Positions 46,001 to 54,100 of a stretch of DNA of 64,000 nt are shown in pieces. The stretch's first letter is position 1. Each line of letters starts with the position of its first letter. The DNA is taken from contig NC_007802.1 of NCBI RefSeq assembly GCF_000013565.1, forward strand, positions 186,001-250,000, written 5' to 3'. Source of the stretch: Jannaschia sp. CCS1. Its GTDB lineage: Bacteria > Pseudomonadota > Alphaproteobacteria > Rhodobacterales > Rhodobacteraceae. Below the pieces are notes generated by a model. That model was given only the letters and a program-made list of their open reading frames with translations, had not been told where the DNA came from and did no database searches. Position numbers and translations under genes: made by a program.

Positions 46001-46294
46001 CTATCCCATTAGGTGGTTGCATCTGTCTCGGGATATCTCGCGGATCGCAGCGTTACACTCGGCATGGTAGACATAAAGCGCCGCGCCCAATCCGGCCAGA
46101 ACGGCGAAGGCAGCAAGGGGTGAAAGGCTGAAGATGCCTACGGCCAAGCCCATAGCTATCATACAGACCCAGCCAGCGCGGCTCTTGTTTCGGCGGATGT
46201 GTGCAATCGCGTCTAGTTGGGCTGCCCGTTCCGGATGCTGGTCTCTCGCTCGCGCAATGATGCTTTCAATTGCCATGTCGTGTTGCTCTCTCAT
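46001..46294 (-). CDS. Small membrane protein
   Basis: The 97-residue protein has a hydrophilic N-terminus (MREQHDMAIESIIARARDQHPERAAQLDAIAHIRRNKSR). Two adjacent hydrophobic segments follow (AGWVCMIAMGLAVGIF and LAAFAVLAGLGAALYVY), then a short polar tail with cysteines. This looks like a two-pass inner-membrane protein with cytoplasmic ends. The strand reverses here relative to the phage-type genes. A start at the second methionine (46276) is equally possible. No function is assigned. Small two-pass proteins occur in phage lysis or superinfection-exclusion roles, but this is speculation. Confidence 0.55.
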   Translation of the reverse strand: MREQHDMAIESIIARARDQHPERAAQLDAIAHIRRNKSRAGWVCMIAMGLAVGIFSLSPLAAFAVLAGLGAALYVYHAECNAAIREISRDRCNHLMG

Positions 46295-46483
46295 GCAAAG
46301 AAAGATGGGGGTGCTTGGATGCAGTTCAAGCGTCGGATCGCCTATCGGTTGAAAGGCGATAGGGTCCGCCTGCGACGCGGTTGAATTTTGTCATGCCCCA
46401 AAGCACGCAATGCAATCCGCTACAGCAATTACTAGACCGAAGTATTGAGCGCATCTGCTCACCGCACCACGCCATGCATCACC

Positions 46484-47443
46484 TCAAGGCTCAATAACTT
46501 GAAGCGCATCGTCGGGTAAGGGCTGCTGCAACTGAAGGGCCTTGTTCTGATCTGCGTTGAGCCATGTGTCCACCTCTGCTTCCGTCCGCAGAACGACCGG
46601 CATCGCCTTGGAATGGATCGGCCCCACTACGCCATTCGCGTCCGTGGTCAGGAACCCGAAGAGATTATCCGTGGTCTCGCCATCCTTCAGCTTCCGCACC
46701 GACGTCCATTGCGTCCAGATGCCAGGAAAGAACGCCAACGGCTGATCTTCATTGAGCGCAAACCACACGTTCTCAGATGGCTGGCCGGGCTGGTTGTGCG
46801 GCTCGGCGAAAGCTGTAAACGGCACCACGCAACGATGCTGCACTCCAAGCCAGCGCCGCCAGTGTGGAGAGTTGGTGTTGCGGACATTGGTCACGCCCCG
46901 GTCAGTTTTCTTGCCCTTTAGCGCGAAGGCAGGTGACGGTAATCCCCACCGCATCATTGACAGCACACGACCGCCTGCACCGTTTGATATGACCGGGGCT
47001 TGATAGTCTGGGTAGATTCCGGGCAGCGGCGGCAGGTTCCCAGTCTGGTCATCCCAGACCTTCACCAGATCACGGATCGCATCTTGGCCGCTGGTCATTG
47101 AGTAAAGATTGCACACGCCAAAAATATCCAATGCTTCAAAGTTCAACGGACGAGCTGGTGAGTAATATGCCGGTGACGTTGTGCCGTCTGCAAGCGTTAG
47201 GTCTGGGAAGGCTTGCACGAGCCGGATCGCGTGACTGGGGTCGCACAAATAGACGGCCATGCCGTCTGTCGCGAGTCCCGGTGAGGAGTAGATAGCGAAG
47301 TAGCCTCCGCCAACTTCCTCCCCCAGCCAGCGATGCAATTCAGCCAGGCGGTTCCCGAAACCGCACGAAGGCGTCGAAAACCGCAACCGGACTGGAAACG
47401 CAATCTCGTCAATCTTCTTCTGGGGTGTGGTGCGGCGAGACAT
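46484..47443 (-). CDS. SRAP (YedK/HMCES) protein with an in-frame N-terminal domain of unknown function
   Basis: SRAP proteins crosslink to abasic sites in single-stranded DNA through a cysteine that must be residue 2. Residues 110-319 are the SRAP domain: VCNLYSM at the start, then TNVRNTNSPHWRRW, RCVVPFTAFAEPH and GPIHSKAMPVVL with the family N, R, E and H. The codon before the cysteine is GTG (47114-47116), which could start a normal 210-residue enzyme. The frame nevertheless stays open for another 109 codons that encode a separate-looking domain (MSRRTTPQKKIDEIAFPVRLRF...). No strong Shine-Dalgarno precedes either start. It is either a true fusion or two overlapping products. Confidence 0.82.
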   Translation of the reverse strand: MSRRTTPQKKIDEIAFPVRLRFSTPSCGFGNRLAELHRWLGEEVGGGYFAIYSSPGLATDGMAVYLCDPSHAIRLVQAFPDLTLADGTTSPAYYSPARPLNFEALDIFGVCNLYSMTSGQDAIRDLVKVWDDQTGNLPPLPGIYPDYQAPVISNGAGGRVLSMMRWGLPSPAFALKGKKTDRGVTNVRNTNSPHWRRWLGVQHRCVVPFTAFAEPHNQPGQPSENVWFALNEDQPLAFFPGIWTQWTSVRKLKDGETTDNLFGFLTTDANGVVGPIHSKAMPVVLRTEAEVDTWLNADQNKALQLQQPLPDDALQVIEP

Positions 47444-47799
47444 CGAGAGAACATTTCATGAACGCAAAGGTAGAGCAAGAGATTCGAAAGTGCAGGCTAC
47501 AGGGCGTGCCGAGCGCGTATGCTGGCCCCAGTCACGAGTGCAGGATGCGTTAGGGTCGCCTACTCCGGCGGTCGTTGTGGCTGACTCACCTACCTAAGGA
47601 ATGTAGCAAAAGTAGCAGATGTAGCAGGGGGCGGAGACAGGTTTCCGGACGGAATGGGTGCGACCCCAGAGTGATTCGCACTTTGAAACTGCAATGGAAC
47701 ATGGACTGAATGTCCAAGTCATTGATGCTGAGTCCTTTTTCTGTCGTTGCCCGCAGGCGAGAGAAATGATTCACTTGCGGTAGCCAGAGGGGGATCAAA
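47444..47799. other. Gene-free 356-base gap with iteron copy
   Basis: This divergent gap lies between the SRAP gene (minus) and the Ntn-hydrolase gene (plus). I see no credible gene. It contains the second iteron group (47602-47626) and, at 47787-47793, the GAGGGGG ribosome-binding site of the following gene. Promoters for both flanking genes are presumably here but no clear hexamers stand out. Confidence 0.6.
47602..47626. repeat. Second iteron group (crr-like copy)
   Basis: TGTAGCA, AGTAGCA and TGTAGCA start at 47602, 47611 and 47620, again with period 9. The 31 bases from 47602 to 47632 are identical to 42859-42889. The inverted left half of the first site is absent here. The distance between the two sites is 4.7 kb. 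Confidence 0.75.
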
Positions 47800-48648
47800 A
47801 TGACGGTGTGCGTTGCGGTTAAGGTGCAGGATTGCATCGTGTTTGCTGCTGATAGCACCACCTCCCTACAAGCTGTTGGAGCCAACGGCGAACATGTGAC
47901 CATGAACACATACGATCATGCAAACAAACTCTTTAATCTGAGAAAGGGATGCCCTGTCGCTGCCATGACGGCAGGGATTGGTAACTTTGGAGGATCTTCC
48001 ATCTCTACGGTGTCCAAAGATTTTCGATCCCTTATTGATCGGCGTGCAGAGGGATATGCTTTGAACTGGGAGAACTACACAATTGAAGAAATTGTTGGCC
48101 TGGCGCGTAAGTACTTCTTTGAAGAGCGCTTCTCTTCACTTTCAGAGAAGCCTCAAGGAAGTTTTCAATACTGGGTTGGCGGCTATTCTTCTGGAGAACA
48201 AATGGGCGAAGTTTGGCAATTTCAGATTCATAATGGAGAATGCTTAGAGCCACAGTGTTCAATTTCACGTAATGTCGCATCTGGTCTTGCATGGGGTGGT
48301 GCACCAGAGGCCATAAATCGCTTGATCCTAGGATATGGACAGCGGATCGGCGATGCTTTGGTTGAGGGAGGGCTTGATGCCTCCCTTGTTCCACAGGCCA
48401 TTGATGGAATTGCGCGATATACCCAATGCTCACTTGTACATGCAGCGATGCCGACTGGGGATGCGATTGATCTTGCAAAATTTCTAGCCGAAACGACCAA
48501 GCAATTTGTCAGATTCATGCCTGGTAGTAATTCAGTGGGTGGCGACCTCGATATTGCCACAATCACTAAGCATGAAAATTTTAAGTGGATCGCAAGAAAG
48601 CACTTCTACAATACTCGCATCAATCCATTGGAGACCAACCATGCCTAA
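47800..48648 (+). CDS. Proteasome-beta-like Ntn hydrolase
   Basis: The 282-residue protein begins M-TVCVAVKVQDCIVFAADSTTS. After removal of the initiator Met, Thr1 is exposed and an Asp falls at position 17, as in the 20S proteasome beta subunit and Anbu. K42 (ANKLFNL) could be the catalytic lysine, shifted by an insertion. AAMTAGIGNFGG resembles the conserved Gly-rich segment near proteasome residue 47. The remaining parts (YWVGGYSSGEQMGEVWQFQ, GLAWGG) fit the sandwich fold. It is visibly AT-richer than its neighbours (25 G+C in 48061-48120). Substrate unknown. The 3' end overlaps the next small gene. Confidence 0.68.
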   Translation: MTVCVAVKVQDCIVFAADSTTSLQAVGANGEHVTMNTYDHANKLFNLRKGCPVAAMTAGIGNFGGSSISTVSKDFRSLIDRRAEGYALNWENYTIEEIVGLARKYFFEERFSSLSEKPQGSFQYWVGGYSSGEQMGEVWQFQIHNGECLEPQCSISRNVASGLAWGGAPEAINRLILGYGQRIGDALVEGGLDASLVPQAIDGIARYTQCSLVHAAMPTGDAIDLAKFLAETTKQFVRFMPGSNSVGGDLDIATITKHENFKWIARKHFYNTRINPLETNHA

Positions 48649-48823
48649 TCTAAACGATGGAACAACAAGAGCGCTTACGGTAGATCCGCAGCCTCGGCGA
48701 GACTTGACCATGCCTCCTATGGTTTCATCTCGTACTGATAGTGCATCAGTGACGATCAAAGATGAAAAGGTGAAAGAAACCACCCCTACCAACTATTTTT
48801 CAGGACTGCATTTCGAAGCATAG
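48641..48823 (+). CDS. 60-residue protein coupled to the Ntn hydrolase
   Basis: The product is a short, polar, proline- and threonine-rich protein (MPNLNDGTTRALTVDPQPRRDL...) with no hydrophobic segment. Its ATG lies inside the last codons of the Ntn-hydrolase gene (8-base overlap), so translation is coupled. The low-complexity, probably unstructured sequence could make it a substrate, inhibitor or targeting partner of the hydrolase, but nothing in the sequence proves this. Confidence 0.55.
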   Translation: MPNLNDGTTRALTVDPQPRRDLTMPPMVSSRTDSASVTIKDEKVKETTPTNYFSGLHFEA

Positions 48824-48841
48824 ATTCAGTGTATCCAAAGG

Positions 48842-49279
48842 TCATGAGCACCAAAATTCGTCTCCACCTGGATAGGCACGCGCCAATCCTTCGCGGATCA
48901 GGATGTCGCCGACATCCACGCCATCAACAATTAGGTTCGCCAGCACTCTGCCGTGAGCATCTGAACGTCCAACAGGCTTCATCTCCCAATCCTCTTGGTT
49001 GAGTAGCTCAACAAGTCGCGCAGTGGCCGCGCGCGCAAGATCAATCTCCGCAAACCCGCCACAGACATTGTTGTATTCTTCTGGCGTGTCATAGCCCTCA
49101 AGCCGGTAGTTGATGCCCTCCAGCCAGATTGTATCACCGTCCACGACGCAGGACACACGCTCACCACTGCCGCAGGGTGGGAGGCTGGTGCCGGGTATCG
49201 CAGAGGCAGGGCTTGAGACCCATCCATATGCGGCCAAGGCTAGGAGTAGCAAGCCGAGGGCTGCGACTACTTTAGTCAT
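48842..49279 (-). CDS. Secreted or membrane-anchored thermonuclease-like (SNase) protein
   Basis: From MTKVVAALGLLLLALAAYGW the protein has 145 residues. It has an N-terminal hydrophobic signal/anchor (about 4-20) with a possible cleavage near ASA (25-27). The SNase core CVVDGDTIWLEGINYRLEGYDTPE carries D47, D49, R59, D64 and E67. KPVGRSDAHGRVLANLIVDGVDVGDILIREGLARAY is the second family block. The longer frame to 49324 starts inside the preceding regulator. The ATG overlaps the XRE gene by 8 bases. It probably degrades nucleic acid in the periplasm. Confidence 0.83.
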   Translation of the reverse strand: MTKVVAALGLLLLALAAYGWVSSPASAIPGTSLPPCGSGERVSCVVDGDTIWLEGINYRLEGYDTPEEYNNVCGGFAEIDLARAATARLVELLNQEDWEMKPVGRSDAHGRVLANLIVDGVDVGDILIREGLARAYPGGDEFWCS

Positions 49280-49520
49280 CTGCTTGCTTGCGGATGGAAA
49301 CGCCGATGCCACCAGACACATCATCCAATTTCAAAAACTGGATGCCAGCTCCCTCAAGCGTAGTGCGAAGCGCTTCAATAGTTGTGTGCCGACCTCCTAC
49401 GTCCCCTTGAGTGGCGTCAAGACGCTGCACGGTCGGATAGCTTATTCCCGAGCGCTTACTCAACTCGCTCGCGGTCCAGCCCAGCAATGCGCGGGCGGCT
49501 CTGATCTGTTCTCCGGTCAC
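49272..49520 (-). CDS. XRE-family helix-turn-helix regulator
   Basis: The 82-residue protein from GTG (49520) starts MTGEQIRAARALLGWTASELSKRSGISYPTVQRLD, a classical XRE helix-turn-helix. IEALRTTLEGAGIQFLKLDDVSGGIGV is the tail found in many short phage and plasmid repressors. AGGA lies just before the GTG. A longer frame with ATG at 49550 would enter the operator region and is less likely. It overlaps the downstream thermonuclease gene. The symmetric operator at 49532-49605 lies directly before it, so autoregulation is likely. Confidence 0.85.
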   Translation of the reverse strand: MTGEQIRAARALLGWTASELSKRSGISYPTVQRLDATQGDVGGRHTTIEALRTTLEGAGIQFLKLDDVSGGIGVSIRKQADD

Positions 49521-49531
49521 GCTACATCCTT

Positions 49532-49605
49532 TGATAGAAAAAATATACATAATGATAGATTTCCTATTGATAATGTGTCTATCATAACCTATATGTAATC
49601 TATCA
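49532..49605. promoter_or_regulatory. Symmetric four-heptamer operator between divergent genes
   Basis: TGATAGA occurs at 49532-49538 and 49553-49559. Its complement TCTATCA occurs at 49578-49584 and 49599-49605. The spacing within each pair is 21 bases, two helical turns, and all four share one dyad centre at 49568.5. The stretch is AT-rich and separates the XRE-thermonuclease pair from the rightward gene at 49625. It is the natural target of the XRE protein. Confidence 0.75.
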
Positions 49606-49624
49606 AACAGGAAAGGACAACGAC

Positions 49625-49927
49625 ATGACCAAAGCAATTGCCCCATCCGCAATTGACCGCCGCGCCCTGATGCTGGCCGCTTGGGCTAACACGCGCCGGA
49701 TCATGGTTGCTCTCGGATATGCAGCACACCAGATGCGCACCGTGTTCGCTGCTGAACTGCGCAAGGCATGGGCTGCCGCTAAAGCCGCCGCAAAGGCTGC
49801 AACCACTCCCGTAAAGGATCATAGCGTGAAGCTCGCTATCGTTGCCTTGAACAACAAGGACCGCTGGACCCAAGCGGACTATGCTCGCATGGACGCCCTG
49901 CGCCTAGAGCTGCGGGAGGCAGCATAA
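49625..49927 (+). CDS. Small basic hypothetical protein
   Basis: The 100-residue protein is alanine-rich and basic. An amphipathic N-terminal half is followed by an (A/K)-rich segment (RKAWAAAKAAAKAATTPVKDHSVK) and WTQADYARMDALRLELREAA. It has no membrane segment. AGGAAAGG precedes the ATG. It is the first gene rightward from the four-site operator, so it is probably controlled by the divergent XRE protein. Its TAA overlaps the ATG of the next gene. No family recognised. Confidence 0.6.
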   Translation: MTKAIAPSAIDRRALMLAAWANTRRIMVALGYAAHQMRTVFAAELRKAWAAAKAAAKAATTPVKDHSVKLAIVALNNKDRWTQADYARMDALRLELREAA

Positions 49928-50292
49928 TGGACCGCCGCAAGTTCATCGCCACGTCTGCCGCGCTTCCCTCAGCAGCGCTTGTATCCACAGTCGCCGCCGC
50001 ATCAGTTGAGGAGCCGCACCAGGGTTGGCTGGACGAATGGCGTGAGATTACTGACTACATCAACAGCTATCCCGACGACGATGCGTACACAGAGCTATCG
50101 CCACGCCTGAGTGAACTTGAGCGTCTTCTGGTCGAAACACCAGCCAACACCCCTCAAGGCATTCTGGCCAAAATTGACTACACGATTGAGGACTATGGCG
50201 AATATTTCTTTGGGTGCATCGCAAACGACATGGACCGCAAGATGCTCGCATCGATCCGAGACGCGGTGTCGCTAATGGTGGCGGCTGTATAG
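49927..50292 (+). CDS. Hypothetical protein with Tat-type signal peptide
   Basis: The 121-residue protein starts MDRRKFIATSAALPSAALVSTVAAAS. This is a twin-arginine (RRKF) signal with a moderately hydrophobic region and likely cleavage after AAA. The mature part is acidic (DEWREITDYINSYPDDDAYTELSPRLSELERLL). This indicates a folded exported protein. The start overlaps the stop of the previous gene, so the two are co-translated. No family recognised. Tat export is unusual for satellite cargo. Confidence 0.62.
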   Translation: MDRRKFIATSAALPSAALVSTVAAASVEEPHQGWLDEWREITDYINSYPDDDAYTELSPRLSELERLLVETPANTPQGILAKIDYTIEDYGEYFFGCIANDMDRKMLASIRDAVSLMVAAV

Positions 50293-50401
50293 CGAAAATC
50301 AGTCGTGCCGATAGGCCGTCTCGGTGGCCACATTGGTCAAGGCGACAATCAAACCGTGATCCAGCAGAGGGGAGCAGGAACACTTTCTATTGGGATCACC
50401 A

Positions 50402-50908
50402 ATGAATACTTACCATCGAAACCGAAATTGGTCCGACCAGTTCCTGCCAGACATCAAGCGCATCGTGGGCTCGCATCTTCTAGAGACAGCGCCCGATGCG
50501 CTTGATTGGCATGAGGCAACCGACCTGGTCATGATGGATGCACGGGATATTCGGGTTGCCGCCCGGGTGCGTCGTCCGGGGTTCGCCCAGCGTTACCCAA
50601 ATCAGTTCACGGTGCGAGCGTCCACGCGGAATGGCGGCCCGAGCGAACTCCAGAAGATTGTGAACGGTCACGGCGACTGGATGTTTTACGGTCACGCTGC
50701 CCCGACCGGCGGCATCGCCCTGTGGCAGCTAATTGACCTGCGCGCATTCCGGGCGGCGCTCATACGGCACGGGAATGGAGGCCCGCAGGTTCTCTGGGGA
50801 GACAAGACGAATCCCGACGGCACATCGTTCCGATGGTTCGATGCAAGGAGCTTCCCGGCCTACCCGCCGCTCGTGGTGGCCAGAAGCACTAGAATGGCGG
50901 CCCAGTGA
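50402..50908 (+). CDS. Hypothetical protein
   Basis: The 168-residue protein from MNTYHRNRNWSDQFLPDIKRIV has no assigned family. DWHEATDLVMMDARDIRVAARVRRPGF...QFTVRASTRNGGPSELQKIVNGHGDWMFYGHAAPTGGIALWQLIDL shows alternating strands with an acidic residue in a D-x-V/ER-like spacing. This could fit a nuclease-like fold, but I cannot demonstrate it. It is the last gene of the element before attR, separated by 109 bases from the Tat-signal gene. Confidence 0.55.
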   Translation: MNTYHRNRNWSDQFLPDIKRIVGSHLLETAPDALDWHEATDLVMMDARDIRVAARVRRPGFAQRYPNQFTVRASTRNGGPSELQKIVNGHGDWMFYGHAAPTGGIALWQLIDLRAFRAALIRHGNGGPQVLWGDKTNPDGTSFRWFDARSFPAYPPLVVARSTRMAAQ

Positions 50909-50992
50909 AGGTCATTCGGGTGGACAATGAGGGGGATAGAGAGAATGACCAATTTACACAATTAATATAAATCAATCACTTATCGGGGATTG

Positions 50993-51009
50993 TTGGTGCC
51001 CAGGAGAGG
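50993..51009. repeat. attR: tRNA-Leu 3' end core
   Basis: TTGGTGCCCAGGAGAGG covers the encoded CCA, the discriminator base and the 3' acceptor strand of tRNA-Leu, and is identical to 37100-37116. The tRNA is left intact, so the insertion is silent for the host. Confidence 0.88.
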
Positions 51010-51080
51010 ACTCGAACCTCCACATCGTTGCCAATACTAGCACCTGAAGCTAGCGCGTCTACCAATTCCGCCACCTGGGC
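50994..51080 (-). tRNA. tRNA-Leu (anticodon CAG)
   Basis: On the minus strand the 87 bases start GCCCAGGTGGCGGAATTGGTAG and end with an encoded CCA. The acceptor stem GCCCAGG/CCTGGGC, a long class II variable arm and the T-loop GGTTCGAGTCC are visible. The anticodon loop TTCAGGT gives CAG (plus-strand 51044-51046). It reads CUG leucine codons. It is the integration site of the element to its left. Confidence 0.95.
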
Positions 51081-51121
51081 AGGTGTCGTGAGGGGGCTGA
51101 TATAACCGCCATCTGGCGGCG

Positions 51122-54100
51122 TCAATAGTCCTGCTCGAAGAAGATGCCAATGCTGCTGCCTCCGTCTGATCCGACTGACCCGCGCGCGGTGATGTTGGGG
51201 GTCAGGTCGATATTCAGGGACAGATCCGCATCGCCCTCGGCGTTGATGGTCACGTCGGTATAGATGTTTTCGGACAGGTAGCGTCCGGCAGTCACGGCGG
51301 CATTGCCCTCCGCATCTGTGGACAGGTCCAGATCGTCGAGGCCAAGGCCGTCACGGAGGCCCGCAATGAAGCCGGAATTCGTTGATCCCCCCGCCAGCGA
51401 TGTCGCCGCATCAGCCAACTGCAAAAGCTGCAAGGGAGACAGGCCTGAGACAGAGCGGCCGAACAGCAGCTGCGCCAGGACTTCGTCCTCAGGCAGGGGC
51501 GGGCTGGAGGAGAAGCGGACTTCCGGGTCCGACGCCGCCCCTTCGACGGCAATCGTAATCACATATCCGCTGGCGCGAGAGGTCGCCTCAAGGCGCAGGA
51601 ACGGGTCGAAACTGCCTTGCAGGGTCGCGGAGCCTTCGGTGAAATCCAGTCGTGTGCCCAGAATGGATAATCGCCCACGCACCAGATTGAACTGGCCCGT
51701 GGGGATCATGTTGGCGGTCGTGCCAAACAGCCTTACGGAGCCGCCGAATTCCGCATCTATCCCACGCCCACGCAGGTAGATCCGGCCGGGTGCGTTGATC
51801 GTGATGTCGAGGCCTGTGGTGGCGCTGCCGCCGCCCCCGCCGGTGTTGCGCCCCAGAAGGCCCGCGAACTGGCGGGTCAGGCGCTCTTCGCGGGTCTCGT
51901 TGACGTAGCGAATATTGGGAATGGCGGCGCTGCCGGACAGGCTCGCCTCAGGCACGCGGATCTCGGATTCGCCCAGATTGATCGTGCCGCTGATCTGCGG
52001 GCCACGGGCCAGCGCGCCGGATATCGTCAGATCTGCGGTCGTGATCTGCGCCTCATATAGTGTCGGATCGACCAGCCGCGCGTTACGCAAACCGATGGCG
52101 ATCTGCCCATCCATACCCGGGCTGGCCAGGTTGATGGAGCCATTGGCGCTCAGATCACCGCCACTGGACAGATTGCCGTTGGCATTGATCGACAGCCGCC
52201 CACCGGACAATTGGCCCGAGATGCCGAGGTTCTCGATCGCTGTCGCAATTGTCGGCGCAGAGACCCGCGCATCCGTTGTGTTGAGGGTCCCCGAAAGCGC
52301 CCCAAGCCCCGGCTGCCCCCGCAGCGCAAGGTTAAACCCGAGCGTGCCCCGGATGGATCGGGGGGCGATGTAGCGGTTCGCCAGTGCCAGTGGCGCACGC
52401 CCCGTTGCCGTCACATCAAGGCTGCCATCGGGCAGGCCGACGCGCCCATTCACAGCGGCGGTCATGCCGCCCGGCCCACCAAGACCAGCGCTGATCTGCC
52501 AGGGATCATCGCCGTCGCGGGTGGCGTTTGCGTCGATGCTGACCGGCCCGGACAGCGCATCGGTGAACAGGCCCACATTGGCCAGCCGGGCAGATATGTC
52601 GGCGCTGCTTGTCTCGGGCCCGACGCTGGCGTTGCCGGTCAGATTCAGCTCCCGGTTCGATACGGACAGATCCGTCAGGGTCAAAACCTCCCCCTCGCGC
52701 GCGGCGGTGGCCGAGATGGTCGTGCGACCCGCCAGAAGCGGCCGTGGGACAGCATCCCCGAGGTTGAGATCCTCGGCGGAGGCATCGAGGTCAAGGTCGA
52801 ACCCCGCCGTCTCAGCATCGAAAACGCCGTTGATATCCGCACGAATGGCGTTGGGCCCGGTGAGGTTGGCGGTAATGTCGAACGGTGCGGTTCCGGTGCG
52901 CGCGACATCGGCGGAGATTGTGACAGGTCCGGAGAGAATATCGGTGAACAGCCCCACATTCTGAAGCTGAAACCGCGTTGTGGCCGACGTATCGCCAGAG
53001 CTGAGGGCGGCATCTGCCGTAAAGTTCAGTTCCGCGTTCTCAAGGCGCAGGTCCTGGAGGCGCAATCCTTCAGTATCCCGGGTCACTTGCGCCGACAGCT
53101 CCGTCTGCCCGGCGAAGATCTGATCGGGGACGGCGTCGGCCACCCGAAGATTCCGGCCCAATCCGTCGATAGACAGATCAAATGCGCCCGACAACGCCTC
53201 AGCCGTGCCGGAGATGGCAAGGTCGACGGACCCGTCCAAAGGCTGACCGGCAAGGGTCGCGAAGCGCGTCAGGTCACCGGCACGGGCGGCCAGATCCAGC
53301 ACAACGTTCAACGCCCCCTCCCCACTTTGAGCGGAGGCGCCACCCGTCAGCGTCACATCGCCAGCCTCAACACTCAGGTCTGACAGGATCACCGGCGCAC
53401 CGTTGACCCATGACATCATCGCGCCGAGATTGAGCCGTTGCCCCAACGCCTGCGCCAAGGCGGGATCGGTATGCTCCAGACCCGACATCTGACCGGATAT
53501 CTCCGCTGTGGCGGCGTCCACACCGGCAGATGTGATCGCGACAGCACCCTGCAAGTCCAGCGTCGTCTCGGCCACCGTCAGATCATCGATTGCCAGCTGC
53601 TCCAAATCCAGCGACAGGCGGTAGGCATCGCCCTCCGCCCGGTCAAAGGTCACGTTCAGACCGGCGCGCGCCAGCCGTGCCTCAACACCGCCCGCAGGCA
53701 ACTGCACCGAGGCGTCTGCGCCCGGCGGCGTGATCGCGCCCTCAAGGGACACCTGCATGGGCAGGCCCCGGGCATCCAGCGTCACGTTGCCATTCAGGGT
53801 CAGCGCGGCAGAGGCCAAACGAAGCGCCTCAAGCGACGTTTCGCCTGCGGGCGTCTGGCGTACCTGCGCTTGAAGTTGCACATCGTCGCCAAAAAACGCG
53901 CGATAGTCCGGCAGAAGCAGGGGCGTGATATCGCCGCCGATATCCACAGTCACCAGTTGGTCGCCCGCGTCACTGACGGAGGTGATAACTTGGCCTGCCA
54001 GTCGATCCTGCCCGCCTGTGGCAAGCGTGATCTCAGTTGTGAATTCAGAGACGGGGCCACTGCCGGCCACCGCCAGGCGAACATCCGGTCGGCCCGGCAG

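Larger units (their letters stand above)
37100..50992. mobile_element. Integrated element in tRNA-Leu(CAG), P4-like satellite or prophage remnant
   Basis: This is a 13.9 kb segment bounded by a 17-base direct repeat of the tRNA-Leu 3' end. It starts with a tyrosine integrase and carries an AlpA-like regulator, a zinc-finger/Toprim primase, a DUF3987-type protein with adjacent iterons, and an assortment of unknown small genes. Gene boundaries and composition differ from the dense core operons on both sides. No terminase, portal, capsid or tail-tube gene is recognised, so it resembles a phage satellite or a strongly reduced prophage. The integrase lies at the end away from the intact tRNA. Confidence 0.88.

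Noticed and set aside
47586-47909. 107-codon frame on the minus strand in the gap before the Ntn hydrolase
   Set aside because: It overlaps the start of a well-supported gene and the iterons, has leucine/histidine-rich low-complexity composition and no ribosome-binding site.
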